From Methanoregula sp. (GTDB taxonomy: Archaea > Halobacteriota > Methanomicrobia > Methanomicrobiales > Methanospirillaceae), in contig JAJRBZ010000040.1 in the NCBI GenBank assembly GCA_028679185.1, positions 1 through 64,000 on the forward strand: DNA of 64,000 nt. The letters run 5' to 3'. Positions 55,119 through 62,932 of the stretch are shown here, in pieces (positions within the stretch are counted from its first letter, which is position 1; each line of letters starts with the position of its first letter). Both the position numbers and the translations under genes were made by a program. The notes beneath the pieces were generated by a model. It did not search any database and had not been told where the DNA came from. It saw only the letters and a program-made list of their open reading frames with translations.

Positions 55119-55466
55119 TCAATGCTCACATTCACTACCAGTTTCGTACACGTTCATTATTTTCTGTGCGACCTCCGATGAGAGCCGTTCATGGATAAGG
55201 TGGATAAGCGCTTCGACATCCTCGACAGGCAGGCAACCCATACTCTCCTCTCCATTCTGGATCATATCAGTTATGTAGGTGAGTTCATCATCAGAAAGCC
55301 GGCTGATCCTTTGGATAAAATCTTTATTGTCCTCTGCAAAATGGTTCGAGACCGGTGGAAGGATCGAGTGGAACATATGCCCCGATCCCGAACACGTAAG
55401 ATCCCCGCATTCTGGTGCAAGTTTTTTTAAAATGGAAATATCCTTCTCGGAAAGCTCACGTGGCAT
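55119..55466 (-). CDS. Conserved hypothetical protein, Cys/acidic
   Basis: The family of this 115-residue protein is not recognised. It is acidic and helical, with a cysteine pair region LAPECGDLTCSGSGHMFHSIL and an ending ETGSECEH. The central part (DDELTYITDMIQNGEESMGCL) reads like a four-helix bundle. It has no membrane segment or catalytic motif. It is coupled to the HEAT-repeat gene downstream, so a paired function is plausible but unproven. Confidence 0.6.
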   Translation of the reverse strand: MPRELSEKDISILKKLAPECGDLTCSGSGHMFHSILPPVSNHFAEDNKDFIQRISRLSDDELTYITDMIQNGEESMGCLPVEDVEALIHLIHERLSSEVAQKIMNVYETGSECEH

Positions 55467-55486
55467 GATTAGGTGACCCTATTAGA

Positions 55487-55627
55487 TCATTTCACCGGCT
55501 TTGGAATAAACGTACGCGAAGGACACCTATCGCTGTCACGATCCGGAGTTGTATTCCCGTTGATGCGGCAGTCGCCGGAATCCTTGGTTTTTGGTGTATA
55601 ACTTATACAATCCATGCAGGTTGGCAT
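55487..55627 (-). CDS. Tiny Cys-rich protein (46 aa)
   Basis: The product is MPTCMDCISYTPKTKDSGDC followed by a basic/acidic stretch ending RCPSRTFIPKPVK. The C-x2-C, D-C and C-P spacing recalls the iron-sulfur or zinc knuckle of small glycyl-radical enzyme subunits such as benzylsuccinate synthase beta. ATG 55627 has only a weak purine-rich site upstream. No large partner is nearby. Confidence 0.5.
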   Translation of the reverse strand: MPTCMDCISYTPKTKDSGDCRINGNTTPDRDSDRCPSRTFIPKPVK

Positions 55628-55676
55628 ATATTTCTCTTTTGTTATCAGGAAAATATCAGTATCGATACAAAAAAAA

Positions 55677-56042
55677 TCAGAAATATTTACCCAGCCAGTT
55701 TCTGATAACAGCAAGAATGCCACCAGAACCGGGAGATTTCTGGGACTTTTTACTCTGCAAAGGTGTCGGACGGGAAATTGTCCGCTTGGGTGACGGAGTC
55801 TCCCGTTCAGGAATATCCCGAAGCATGCCCTTAGGCTCATCATCTGACGGTTCGAAACCCCATGCAAATCCAATTTTGTAAGCATTTTCATTCTGCCGGA
55901 TCCAGTTGGCAGCATTCATGTAACCCCGATCCTGTGCCTTTTTGATGGTGTCTTGGTGATCCTGAGTGAAATGAATCTCGCGCTGGAGCGCGATTAACTC
56001 CTCGTATACCTTTCCGGGGACTTTGATTTTTTCCCTGCTCAT
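55677..56042 (-). CDS. Conserved hypothetical protein with basic C-terminus
   Basis: The family of this 121-residue protein is not recognised. The first ~70 residues are helical (VYEELIALQREIHFTQDHQDTIKKAQDRGYMNAANWIRQNE, shown by its core EIHFTQDHQDTIKKAQDRG). A Pro/Ser/Lys-rich linker follows, with a C-terminal aromatic/hydrophobic end (ILAVIRNWLGKYF). The end could insert weakly in the membrane. It lies 50 nt from the Cys-rich ORF on the same strand. Confidence 0.5.
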   Translation of the reverse strand: MSREKIKVPGKVYEELIALQREIHFTQDHQDTIKKAQDRGYMNAANWIRQNENAYKIGFAWGFEPSDDEPKGMLRDIPERETPSPKRTISRPTPLQSKKSQKSPGSGGILAVIRNWLGKYF

Positions 56043-56388
56043 AACTCCTCATATAGGGATATGCCGGGATACGATATTTAATGCTTCGGTTAAAAATCGA
56101 CGAAATGCGGTTAATTACCCTCCTGATTCGGAGATGGGGTCAGGACACGAAATCGCACGAAATTGATACGTGTGCCTGACTATATCGTTTCACAGATACA
56201 GGTGAGAAAAATGGTCAAAGTGATCGATGAAGGGGGAATGTTTTCAAACGAATGATGAGGAAGGATATACTGAAACTGCAGCAACGTATCGATCCGAATA
56301 AGATGGGGGTCCTTGAAGTGGACTTCAAAGAAGGAAAGATCAACGTGGAAATAAAAAAAGATGAGCGGGTGTTTATGGTAAATTCCGG
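56043..56388. other. Gene-poor gap with weak short ORF only
   Basis: Between the hypothetical gene at 55677 and the CBS gene this 346-bp stretch has no clear gene. It includes a short open stretch of charged residues starting at 56252 that runs antisense into the CBS gene; see the separate low-confidence entry. No palindrome or hairpin stands out. Confidence 0.5.
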
Positions 56389-56584
56389 TTACCGTGCATA
56401 TGCCTCTACAAGGTCACGGGCGGTGATAATCCCAGCCAGCTGCTTCTTTTTCATGAGGGGAAGCCGACGGATGTGCTGTGCAGTCATAACCTTTGCCGCT
56501 TCATGGATACTGATACCCACTGGAGCTGTTTTTAGTGGCGATGAGGACGCTATGCCCACCGGGGTATCGAGTGGTCTCTCCTGA
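56252..56584 (+). CDS. Possible short ORF overlapping the CBS gene end (doubtful)
   Basis: The first ~45 residues (MRKDILKLQQRIDPNKMGVL, then KEGKINVEIKKDERVFMV) have the Lys/Glu/Asp balance of a real protein and a weak upstream purine site. After about 56389 the frame merely mirrors the antisense CBS gene. It may be a fragment whose 3' end was replaced, or chance. The CBS gene is much stronger. Confidence 0.25.
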   Translation: MMRKDILKLQQRIDPNKMGVLEVDFKEGKINVEIKKDERVFMVNSGYRAYASTRSRAVIIPASCFFFMRGSRRMCCAVITFAASWILIPTGAVFSGDEDAMPTGVSSGLS

Positions 56585-57213
56585 ACAAGGAATGTCGAGA
56601 GCAGGTCGCGTTCAGTAAATATTCCCGACGGTTTTCCATCACGGATCACGATCACGCTCCCAACCCTTTTTTCCCCCATTATCCCGGCAACGTTCGCAAC
56701 GGTCTCATCTTCCCTGACACTGATGATATCTTTCGTCATGAATTCATCGACCACAAGCGATGTCTCCGGAGCGTCAGGCATTTCCCGGATCAGATCGGAT
56801 GCCGTGATAACCCCGGCGAGCTCACCGCACTCGAAGACAACCAATCTCCCTTTCTTATGGATCATGGTTCGTGCCGCCTCTCTGATCTCGAGATTTGGAC
56901 ATATCTTGATGAGCGGATACGACATGATCTCATCGACCAGCGTTGTCTTCAAGTCAAGACCTCCAGCAAGCACTTTGGAGAGCAGATCCCGCTCGGTCAC
57001 AATAGCAATAGGTGTACCGAATTTCACCACAACAAGGCTTCCAATGTGCTTCTCCCCCATTGTTTTTGCAGCCTTGGCCATCGGAGTTTCAGCTGTCGTA
57101 GTGAAGACATCGCGGCTCATGATATCGCCTACTTTGAGGTGCCGTTTGAAGTCCTTATAGGCACGATCGAGTACGCTCGGAAATTCAATGCCAGGTTTCT
57201 CAGGTGCAGACAT
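56389..57213 (-). CDS. Four-CBS-domain protein
   Basis: The 274-residue protein consists of four CBS domains in two Bateman modules (about 25-85, 90-150, 155-215, 220-272; each ends GIxTxxDLL-like, for example AIVTERDLLSKVLAGGLD and GIFTERDLL). Such stand-alone CBS proteins sense adenosyl ligands and regulate partners. ATG 57213 is used; the GTG at 57222 overlaps its ribosome site. No partner is fused, and the flanking genes give no hint of the target. Confidence 0.88.
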   Translation of the reverse strand: MSAPEKPGIEFPSVLDRAYKDFKRHLKVGDIMSRDVFTTTAETPMAKAAKTMGEKHIGSLVVVKFGTPIAIVTERDLLSKVLAGGLDLKTTLVDEIMSYPLIKICPNLEIREAARTMIHKKGRLVVFECGELAGVITASDLIREMPDAPETSLVVDEFMTKDIISVREDETVANVAGIMGEKRVGSVIVIRDGKPSGIFTERDLLSTFLVQERPLDTPVGIASSSPLKTAPVGISIHEAAKVMTAQHIRRLPLMKKKQLAGIITARDLVEAYAR

Positions 57214-57485
57214 AGTAATCACCCCAATGTGAGAATTGATTTCGTGGTATTAAACACTTCGGTGCCCGGATCCAGTCAGTCGGTTTAAAGAAGCATTTGG
57301 AAAAGAGCTCTGATACTTGAATACCTGAAGTATTGTGATACCGTTAATTTTAATGCATTTTTTAGACGTGAACTGGAAGATAATCGGATCATCGTACTGG
57401 AATTATTGGAGAAATTATGAAGGAAAAGAGGAAATTTTTTATTGTTTTTCCAGGTAATAAAAAGCCACATTGATGCCATAACAGA

Positions 57486-57629
57486 ATGATGCTGATGCTG
57501 TCTGACGAACGGAAAGAAATGATCTACAAACTGATGGCAATGGTTGATGATATGCAAAAAATTGCTGTCATGGTACAAGAAAAAAACCTCCAACTCGAAA
57601 CAGAAATTCGGAGATTGAAGGCAAAATAA
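57486..57629 (+). CDS. Small coiled-coil protein (47 aa)
   Basis: The frame encodes MMLMLSDERKEMIYKLMAMV, a heptad-rich run, and ends EIRRLKAK. The heptad spacing and absence of Pro fit a parallel coiled coil. The start has no strong ribosome site. It may be real, since archaeal genomes hold many such peptides, but it is not recognised. Confidence 0.4.
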   Translation: MMLMLSDERKEMIYKLMAMVDDMQKIAVMVQEKNLQLETEIRRLKAK

Positions 57630-58009
57630 AAGGCAACAAACACGGGGGTGTTCAAGAATTGTGAAGTTGTCAGATTGAAACGGCCTGGAATCCATGAATA
57701 ATCTTATCTATTCAGATGTATCCTTAAATCATAAACTCGCCGGTAGTTTATATTGAGAAAGTCTGATGTTAATTTATGAAGAAGGGCCCGAAGTGCAGAT
57801 CTAAATGTGTTTGTTCAGAATCAAGTAGAAAAGGGAGAGGGGGGGAATTCTTCCATCAGATGCTGCTATGGAGAATTTCAATTCATCAAGAAACGTAAGT
57901 GCCTTGAACGTCAAAGCAGAGTGCGCCGACCGAGAATTTATTATTCACTTAAGACTACACCAAAACTATATATCAAGAATAATCCACTACCCCCTAATTG
58001 AGGATTCGT
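57630..58009. other. A/T-rich gap holding a palindrome and no clear gene
   Basis: This 380-bp stretch includes the second palindrome copy at 57731-57751. Open frames such as 57807-58001 lack a ribosome site, run through a seven-G tract and have no protein-like composition. I see nothing else. Confidence 0.5.
57731..57751. promoter_or_regulatory. Second copy of the palindromic operator candidate
   Basis: Arms ATAAACT and AGTTTAT flank the core CGCCGGT. The reverse complement differs from the thiC-upstream copy by one base, and the arms are identical. It lies about 260 bp before a small membrane protein gene. Confidence 0.6.
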
Positions 58010-58213
58010 ATGAATACGTTTAAAAAAATCGGAATTATCTGCCTTTTCCTAGGGATTGTTGTCATTCTGTTATTACAGCAGAATTATCACAACTTGCATC
58101 AAAACGCATGGGATTTTACTATATTACAAATAAGTTTTGTATTATTGTTTTTTGGGGTGATTTTCGTATTATATCCAAAGAGCATTACAGAAATTTTTAA
58201 TCGTTCCTCGTGA
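58010..58213 (+). CDS. Small two-helix membrane protein
   Basis: The 67-residue protein has two membrane helices (IGIICLFLGIVVILLL and ISFVLLFFGVIFVLYP) joined by a polar loop, with a short C-terminal SITEIFNRSS. ATG 58010 has GAGGA about eight bases upstream. The family is not recognised. Confidence 0.55.
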   Translation: MNTFKKIGIICLFLGIVVILLLQQNYHNLHQNAWDFTILQISFVLLFFGVIFVLYPKSITEIFNRSS

Positions 58214-58276
58214 ATAATTCGTTTGAAAAAAGAAAATTCTTCGAAGGCAAATGAGAATTGAACTATGAGTGAAAAG

Positions 58277-58351
58277 TGCTGCTATGGGGATTCGAACCCC
58301 AGTCGCGAGCGTGAGAGGCTCGCATGATTGGCCGGACTACACTATAGCAGC
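58277..58351 (-). tRNA. tRNA-Glu (anticodon CTC)
   Basis: Read on the minus strand, the acceptor stem GCTGCTA pairs with TAGCAGC, the anticodon arm is CGAGC-CTCTCAC-GCTCG with anticodon CTC, and the T arm is TGGGG-TTCGAAT-CCCCA. The discriminator base is A. No CCA or intron is encoded. Confidence 0.92.
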
Positions 58352-58497
58352 TCACGTGCTCAATAACATGGGTCATTTTTTTACTTAAACGTGTTGATGT
58401 CAGTAACTTAATCGCGTAACGTCGTATCGTGCGAGTTATTACATTTTTGTCCGGTGATAAACAACTTTATCTCGGACGTGCTGCGATTAATATAAGA

Positions 58498-59610
58498 ATG
58501 AGTAGTCTTGAAGAACAGATCCAGGAACTGGAGGCGGAGCTGACCAAGACTCCGTACAACAAGGCTACTTCCAAGCATATCGGGCGCTTAAAGGCAAAGA
58601 TCGCTCGACTCCGCGATGAAGCAGTCAACCGAGCAATGAAATCCAGCGGTGGCGGGGAAGGATATTCGGTAAAAAAGTCCGGTGATGCGACAGCTGTCAT
58701 TGTAGGATTCCCTTCAACCGGTAAAAGTACCCTTCTCAATAAACTTACAGGTACTTCCAGTGCAGTAGCCGCCTATGAATTTACAACCCTTACGGTTGTG
58801 CCCGGTGCCCTTGAGCACAAGGGTGCGAAGATCCAGCTCCTCGATATCCCGGGACTTATCGCCGGGGCAGCGATGGGAAAAGGGCGGGGTAAGGAGGTAA
58901 TAGGTGTTGTCCGTGGAGCCGATATTATCATTATCCTTGTTGATGTGTTCAATGAACGTCATTTCGACGTGCTTTTAAAAGAACTCTACGACGCAGGTAT
59001 CCGGATCAACGTCCCCAAACCTGATATCACCATTAAAAAGGCGTCACATGGGGGTGTCCGTCTCCATGCTGTCGGTACGCTCAACCTCGATATCGAGGAA
59101 GTGCGTTCAATCCTGTCCGAGAGCAAAATGATGAATGCTGACGTGCTTGTCAGGGGTGGAGCGACGCAGGATGACCTGATCGATGCAGTGCAGGGTAACC
59201 GTGTCTATATTCCGGCATTCATTGCGGTGAACAAAGTAGATCTCGTTGATAAGGAGAGGTACCTTGAGATCGAACACGACATTACCGAACGTTTCGACAG
59301 CCCCCCGCTCATGATATCGGCTGCAGCGGGTTACCATCTTGAGGAGGTCAAGGATGCGATCTATGACTGCCTAGGATTCATCAGGGTTTACTTAAAACCC
59401 CATGGTGGTGAAGCGGATCTCGAAGAACCACTCATTGTGAGGACAGGAAGTACCGTTGCGGACGTCTGTACGAAACTTCACCGGGACTTCGTCCAGCGGT
59501 TCCGTTATGCACGTGTCTGGGGAAAATCAGTCAAACACCCTGGCCAGAGAGTGGGATTGCCCCATAAACTACTTGACAGCGATCTCCTTACCATCATTGT
59601 CGAACACTGA
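58498..59610 (+). CDS. DRG-family GTP-binding protein
   Basis: The 370-residue protein belongs to the DRG branch of Obg GTPases: coiled N-terminal part (ELEAELTKTPYNKAT), P-loop GFPSTGKSTLLNKLTG (about 70-85), G3 LLDIPGLIAGA, NKVD motif in AVNKVDLVDK, and a C-terminal TGS-like domain (LIVRTGSTVADVCTKLHRD). DRG proteins associate with translating ribosomes. ATG 58498 begins the typical MSSLEEQIQELEAE; the frame extends upstream to 58429 without family support. Confidence 0.92.
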   Translation: MSSLEEQIQELEAELTKTPYNKATSKHIGRLKAKIARLRDEAVNRAMKSSGGGEGYSVKKSGDATAVIVGFPSTGKSTLLNKLTGTSSAVAAYEFTTLTVVPGALEHKGAKIQLLDIPGLIAGAAMGKGRGKEVIGVVRGADIIIILVDVFNERHFDVLLKELYDAGIRINVPKPDITIKKASHGGVRLHAVGTLNLDIEEVRSILSESKMMNADVLVRGGATQDDLIDAVQGNRVYIPAFIAVNKVDLVDKERYLEIEHDITERFDSPPLMISAAAGYHLEEVKDAIYDCLGFIRVYLKPHGGEADLEEPLIVRTGSTVADVCTKLHRDFVQRFRYARVWGKSVKHPGQRVGLPHKLLDSDLLTIIVEH

Positions 59611-60712
59611 TCGCGTCAAAGATAACCTGAAGCGGTGCCTCAGTTTTAATACCGTAACCGGAGAAATGCGTTCGGGTTGCAGGATATCCTGAAGCGATAA
59701 TATTCGCGATTACCACATTGATATTGGGTGGTGAACAGCCCATTATCTTTGAGAGCCGGTGATAATCGTAATAACTTGATGTAGGCAATTCCGTCCGGCA
59801 AATATTGATGAGTTTGACAAGATCTTTTTTTGTACCCAGTTCCATAATACCCAGCGTTTCAGACATCTGCACGAGTGTTTCTTCATGCTGGATGCTTCCA
59901 AGCCAGAGTGGACCAATCGGTTGAAGTTTCTCATGACAGTGCGGGCAGTGAACAGGTTCCGGAAACATACCCCGTTGTTCTCCCCGGTAAGGACACTTTT
60001 TGCACTGCAATACATAACCGATCTGCGTCAGGGTATCATCCGCAGCATTTACGCCCCTTACCAGGCGAAGATGGAGGCGTACAAAATGTTCGTGGGCAAA
60101 ACAGAAGAGCGGTAAAATGCCCCGGTCGTACTTTACTGTTTCACGGACGACAAAACCAAGAAGGATGCGAAGCCCCACTTCCCCGTGATATTCAGTGTTC
60201 ATCGGCTGTGCAAAGTAACGGCGTTTCCCGGCGTTAAAGTGCGCTCCGCACAACGGGGCTGTATCGGTGGCAGTGATAAAGAGGAACCTTCGGGCGCCAT
60301 GTACCGCAGCATCAACATACCCTGCCGGTGTTCCGAAGGGGTCAAGGTCCACAGCATCAAACGACCGTTCAGAAAGCAGGGAGTTTGTATCCCGCTGTAC
60401 TACCTCGACCGGCAAGTTCGCCTTCTTTACATTCCATGTAATCAGGTCAATTCCCTGCGGGTCGCGCTCATTAATTGTGACCGGAATACCACACTCATTT
60501 GCCACCCTGAGGCCCCTGACGCCAGAAGCGCCCATTGCGTCAAGATAGTCTGAAGGCCGGAGTATGGAGACAAGAAGGATCGTTGCATCGCGGTTCAGTT
60601 CCATCCGCCTGTTGAAAAATACGGGTGCGGTGCTGGGAGGAAACCGGGTCGCTGTGTTCTGTGCCGGGACAAAAAACGCAGTTTTTCCTTCAGTTGTCTC
60701 GATTAAATCCAT
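59594..60712 (-). CDS. trm1: tRNA (guanine26-N2)-dimethyltransferase
   Basis: Trm1 dimethylates G26 at the hinge of many tRNAs using SAM. The 372-residue protein has the SAM region YLDAMGASGVRGLRVANE (about 58-75), the catalytic DLDPFGTPAGYVDAAV and a C-terminal zinc-containing domain (CKKCPYRGEQRGMF and CPHCHEKLQPIGPLW). Its 3' end overlaps the DRG gene by 17 bases. It is transcribed away from the downstream tRNA-Arg. Confidence 0.95.
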   Translation of the reverse strand: MDLIETTEGKTAFFVPAQNTATRFPPSTAPVFFNRRMELNRDATILLVSILRPSDYLDAMGASGVRGLRVANECGIPVTINERDPQGIDLITWNVKKANLPVEVVQRDTNSLLSERSFDAVDLDPFGTPAGYVDAAVHGARRFLFITATDTAPLCGAHFNAGKRRYFAQPMNTEYHGEVGLRILLGFVVRETVKYDRGILPLFCFAHEHFVRLHLRLVRGVNAADDTLTQIGYVLQCKKCPYRGEQRGMFPEPVHCPHCHEKLQPIGPLWLGSIQHEETLVQMSETLGIMELGTKKDLVKLINICRTELPTSSYYDYHRLSKIMGCSPPNINVVIANIIASGYPATRTHFSGYGIKTEAPLQVIFDAISVRQ

Positions 60713-60740
60713 TGCGAGAGTATTGTTGCAGCGCGCAAAA

Positions 60741-60750
60741 CTTATACATA
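60741..60750 (+). promoter_or_regulatory. TATA/BRE promoter of tRNA-Arg(CCT)
   Basis: GCAAAA followed by CTTATACATA lies 24-33 bases before the tRNA 5' end, the spacing expected for an archaeal TATA box with transcription starting a few bases upstream of the mature tRNA. It overlaps the start of trm1 on the other strand. Confidence 0.55.
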
Positions 60751-60773
60751 TTCCCCCTCAATGGATATGGGCA

Positions 60774-60848
60774 GGGCGAGTGGCTTAGCCCGGACATAGC
60801 GTCAGCCTCCTAAGCTGAATGCCGGGGGTTCAAATCCCCCCTCGCCCG
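60774..60848 (+). tRNA. tRNA-Arg (anticodon CCT)
   Basis: Acceptor stem GGGCGAG pairs with CTCGCCC. The anticodon arm is TCAGC-CTCCTAA-GCTGA with anticodon CCT, and the T arm is GGGGG-TTCAAAT-CCCCC. The discriminator base is G. It decodes AGG, complementing the TCT isoacceptor at the other end of the window. Confidence 0.93.
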
Positions 60849-60915
60849 TCGTAAATCACAGAAGTATCCTTATTTTTAGTGCATTTTAATACTTCCACGA
60901 TCAGATCTGATATTA

Positions 60916-61755
60916 ATGAGGCTTGCCGGTTTTTTTACCATCACGCGCCCGTTAAATTCATTCGTCGCCGGTCTTGCAGCCATCGTTGCTTACCTGATTG
61001 ACACTGGTATGTTAATTCCCCATACCCTCCTCCTTTTTTCCATTGTGGCACTGATCACTGCTGCCGGGAATGTAATCAATGATTTTTTCGATGCAAAAAT
61101 CGATGCGATAAACCGACCAAATCGTCCTATTCCCTCCGGGGCAGTCAGTAAGGGTGCCGCACGGGTATACGCCGTGACGCTGTTTCTGAGTGCCATACTT
61201 GTGTGTTTTTTTACCAATGAAATCTGTATCGGAATAGCAATAATAAACTCCTTACTCCTGATTGCCTACGCAGCAAAACTCAAAAGCACACCGTTGATTG
61301 GTAATATCACTGTGGCGTACCTCTCGGCAAGCATCTTTTTATTCGGTGGAGCACTGAACGGATGGCAAGGTTTTATCCATATCATTCCAATCGCCGCTAT
61401 CACGTTCTTTGCCATGGGGTCCCGTGAATTATTAAAAGATGCAGAAGATGTTGAGGGTGACAGGGCCGGAGGAGCAGATACTGTAGCTATCCGGATCGGT
61501 ATAAAAAGAACATCTGAGTTAGCCTTTATCACGACAGTTCTTGCGGTTTTTACAAGTTTCATTCCCTTTTTCTGGTGGGGAGTATGGTATCTTGCAGGTA
61601 TTATTGCAGTTGATGGTATTATTATCGCTGCAGCATTCCGGGGGCTGAACTGCACTACTCCTGCATGTATGAAAGCGTCAATGGCTTCACCACTCTTAAA
61701 AGCAGGCATGTTTGCTTCACTTGTAGTGTTTACCCTGTCTGCAGTATTTCTGTGA
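60916..61755 (+). CDS. Digeranylgeranylglyceryl phosphate synthase (UbiA family)
   Basis: This membrane prenyltransferase adds the second geranylgeranyl chain in archaeal ether-lipid synthesis. The 279-residue protein has about eight helices, the first Asp-rich motif NDFFDAKIDAINRPNRPIPSG (about 56-76, metal and diphosphate site) and a second DAEDVEGDRAGGADT (about 176-190). In archaea a UbiA protein with these motifs is normally this enzyme. It lies just after tRNA-Arg. Confidence 0.88.
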   Translation: MRLAGFFTITRPLNSFVAGLAAIVAYLIDTGMLIPHTLLLFSIVALITAAGNVINDFFDAKIDAINRPNRPIPSGAVSKGAARVYAVTLFLSAILVCFFTNEICIGIAIINSLLLIAYAAKLKSTPLIGNITVAYLSASIFLFGGALNGWQGFIHIIPIAAITFFAMGSRELLKDAEDVEGDRAGGADTVAIRIGIKRTSELAFITTVLAVFTSFIPFFWWGVWYLAGIIAVDGIIIAAAFRGLNCTTPACMKASMASPLLKAGMFASLVVFTLSAVFL

Positions 61756-61826
61756 GCATGATTCATGCTCTTAAACTGAGCAACAAGTATATCCATTGAT
61801 GGTTCCTCAGTTACCCTGAGGTAGCA

Positions 61827-62240
61827 ATGCCGACAATTATCCAGAAAGGGGATACATTCTTTGCACAAAAAGGGGCATATTTCGATGGAAATGTGAAGAT
61901 CGAGGGAAATTTTATTGTACCTGCCCACACTCATTTCTGGGGACACCTGACTGTAACCGGAACCCTCGAACTGGGTCCGCGGTCCAGCGTAGCACTTGAT
62001 GTAAACTGCTGGAGTGCAATAATCGGAAGCCAGTCAAGGATCAAAGGACGATTGGTCGCACACGGGGATGTAACACTTCTTGATCATGCTATGGCTCATT
62101 CTGTTCATGCAGGCGGAAAGGTTATCCTGCGCCCGGGTGTCATTGTTGGAGACGTTACAAGCGACGATACAATCATCATCCACGGCAGGATTAAAAGCGG
62201 GAAACTAATGGGCAGGAATATGAAAGTCATTGGGAATTAA
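61827..62240 (+). CDS. Bactofilin-like polymer-forming protein
   Basis: The 137-residue protein is a right-handed beta-helix of the bactofilin (DUF583) type: YFDGNVKIEGNFIVPAHTHFWGHLTV, here recognisable from FDGNVKIEGNF, HLTVTGTLELGP, RIKGRLVAHGDV and VIVGDVTSDDTIIIHGRI. Bactofilins polymerise without nucleotide and scaffold membrane or polar structures in bacteria. Archaeal copies are little studied. Its 3' end overlaps the convergent DUF116 gene by 36 bases. Confidence 0.8.
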   Translation: MPTIIQKGDTFFAQKGAYFDGNVKIEGNFIVPAHTHFWGHLTVTGTLELGPRSSVALDVNCWSAIIGSQSRIKGRLVAHGDVTLLDHAMAHSVHAGGKVILRPGVIVGDVTSDDTIIIHGRIKSGKLMGRNMKVIGN

Positions 62241-62906
62241 TGCAGGATCGATACCAAGAGCAACTACTTCAAAGACATCTGCCCAGTTCACGAGCGTTTC
62301 CACACATCCTTCCTTAAGTGTCACGACGCCCATGACAACAAGCCCCATTTTATCGGCCATATCGATGCCCTCTTTTACCTCAGAAAGGCAACCGACACCG
62401 ATGATCGCCTTCGGATGGTACTTCTTTACCATTCTTTTGATGAAAGAAGAACCCGGCACGATGAAGATCCGGTAGCCCATTTTTTCAAGTATGAGCCGGA
62501 CTTGCCCGATATTGCACTGACCGCAGCTCCGGCACTTCAATCCTTCCGGCGTGAGGTGGGCTGGACATTTCGAGGAGCGAAGGCATTGCGGCATGAATAT
62601 TGCACGTTCAAAAACCGGTATGCGTTCGAATGCCGATGTGTTCATGGCGTTGTGGAGTTTAATCAAAAATGTGAGCATCTCACGATCTTCAAGCCCAAGG
62701 AGCCGGAAAAATGCTTTCATAATACCTTCAAGAAATACGAGGCCTGACCTGATTAGTTTCGGAAAATAAAGCCGTCCTTTTCGTATGGAATAGATGGAAA
62801 TGACGACCAGAATAAAAGCCGTGAGCAGTGCTCCAAGGATTATAAGAACCGTCACTTCCCCGATAAGATACATCAGGTTATTCCACGTGAGAATATCAAA
62901 ATCCAT
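62205..62906 (-). CDS. DUF116 family membrane protein
   Basis: The 233-residue protein has two N-terminal membrane helices (about 10-40 and further hydrophobic residues) and the conserved DUF116 cysteine set FMPQCLRSSKCPAHLTPEG and CRSCGQCNIGQV, which probably binds iron-sulfur or zinc, followed by AIIGVGCLSEVKEGI. It is common in methanogens with unproven function. It lies 26 nt downstream of mtnA on the same strand. Confidence 0.88.
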   Translation of the reverse strand: MDFDILTWNNLMYLIGEVTVLIILGALLTAFILVVISIYSIRKGRLYFPKLIRSGLVFLEGIMKAFFRLLGLEDREMLTFLIKLHNAMNTSAFERIPVFERAIFMPQCLRSSKCPAHLTPEGLKCRSCGQCNIGQVRLILEKMGYRIFIVPGSSFIKRMVKKYHPKAIIGVGCLSEVKEGIDMADKMGLVVMGVVTLKEGCVETLVNWADVFEVVALGIDPALIPNDFHIPAH

Positions 62907-62932
62907 TTCTGTGAAGATATGCTATCGCAGGA

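Noticed and set aside
57807-58001. Plus-strand ORF of 64 codons
   Set aside because: It starts with GTG, lacks a ribosome site, runs through a seven-G tract and is basic without structure-like pattern.
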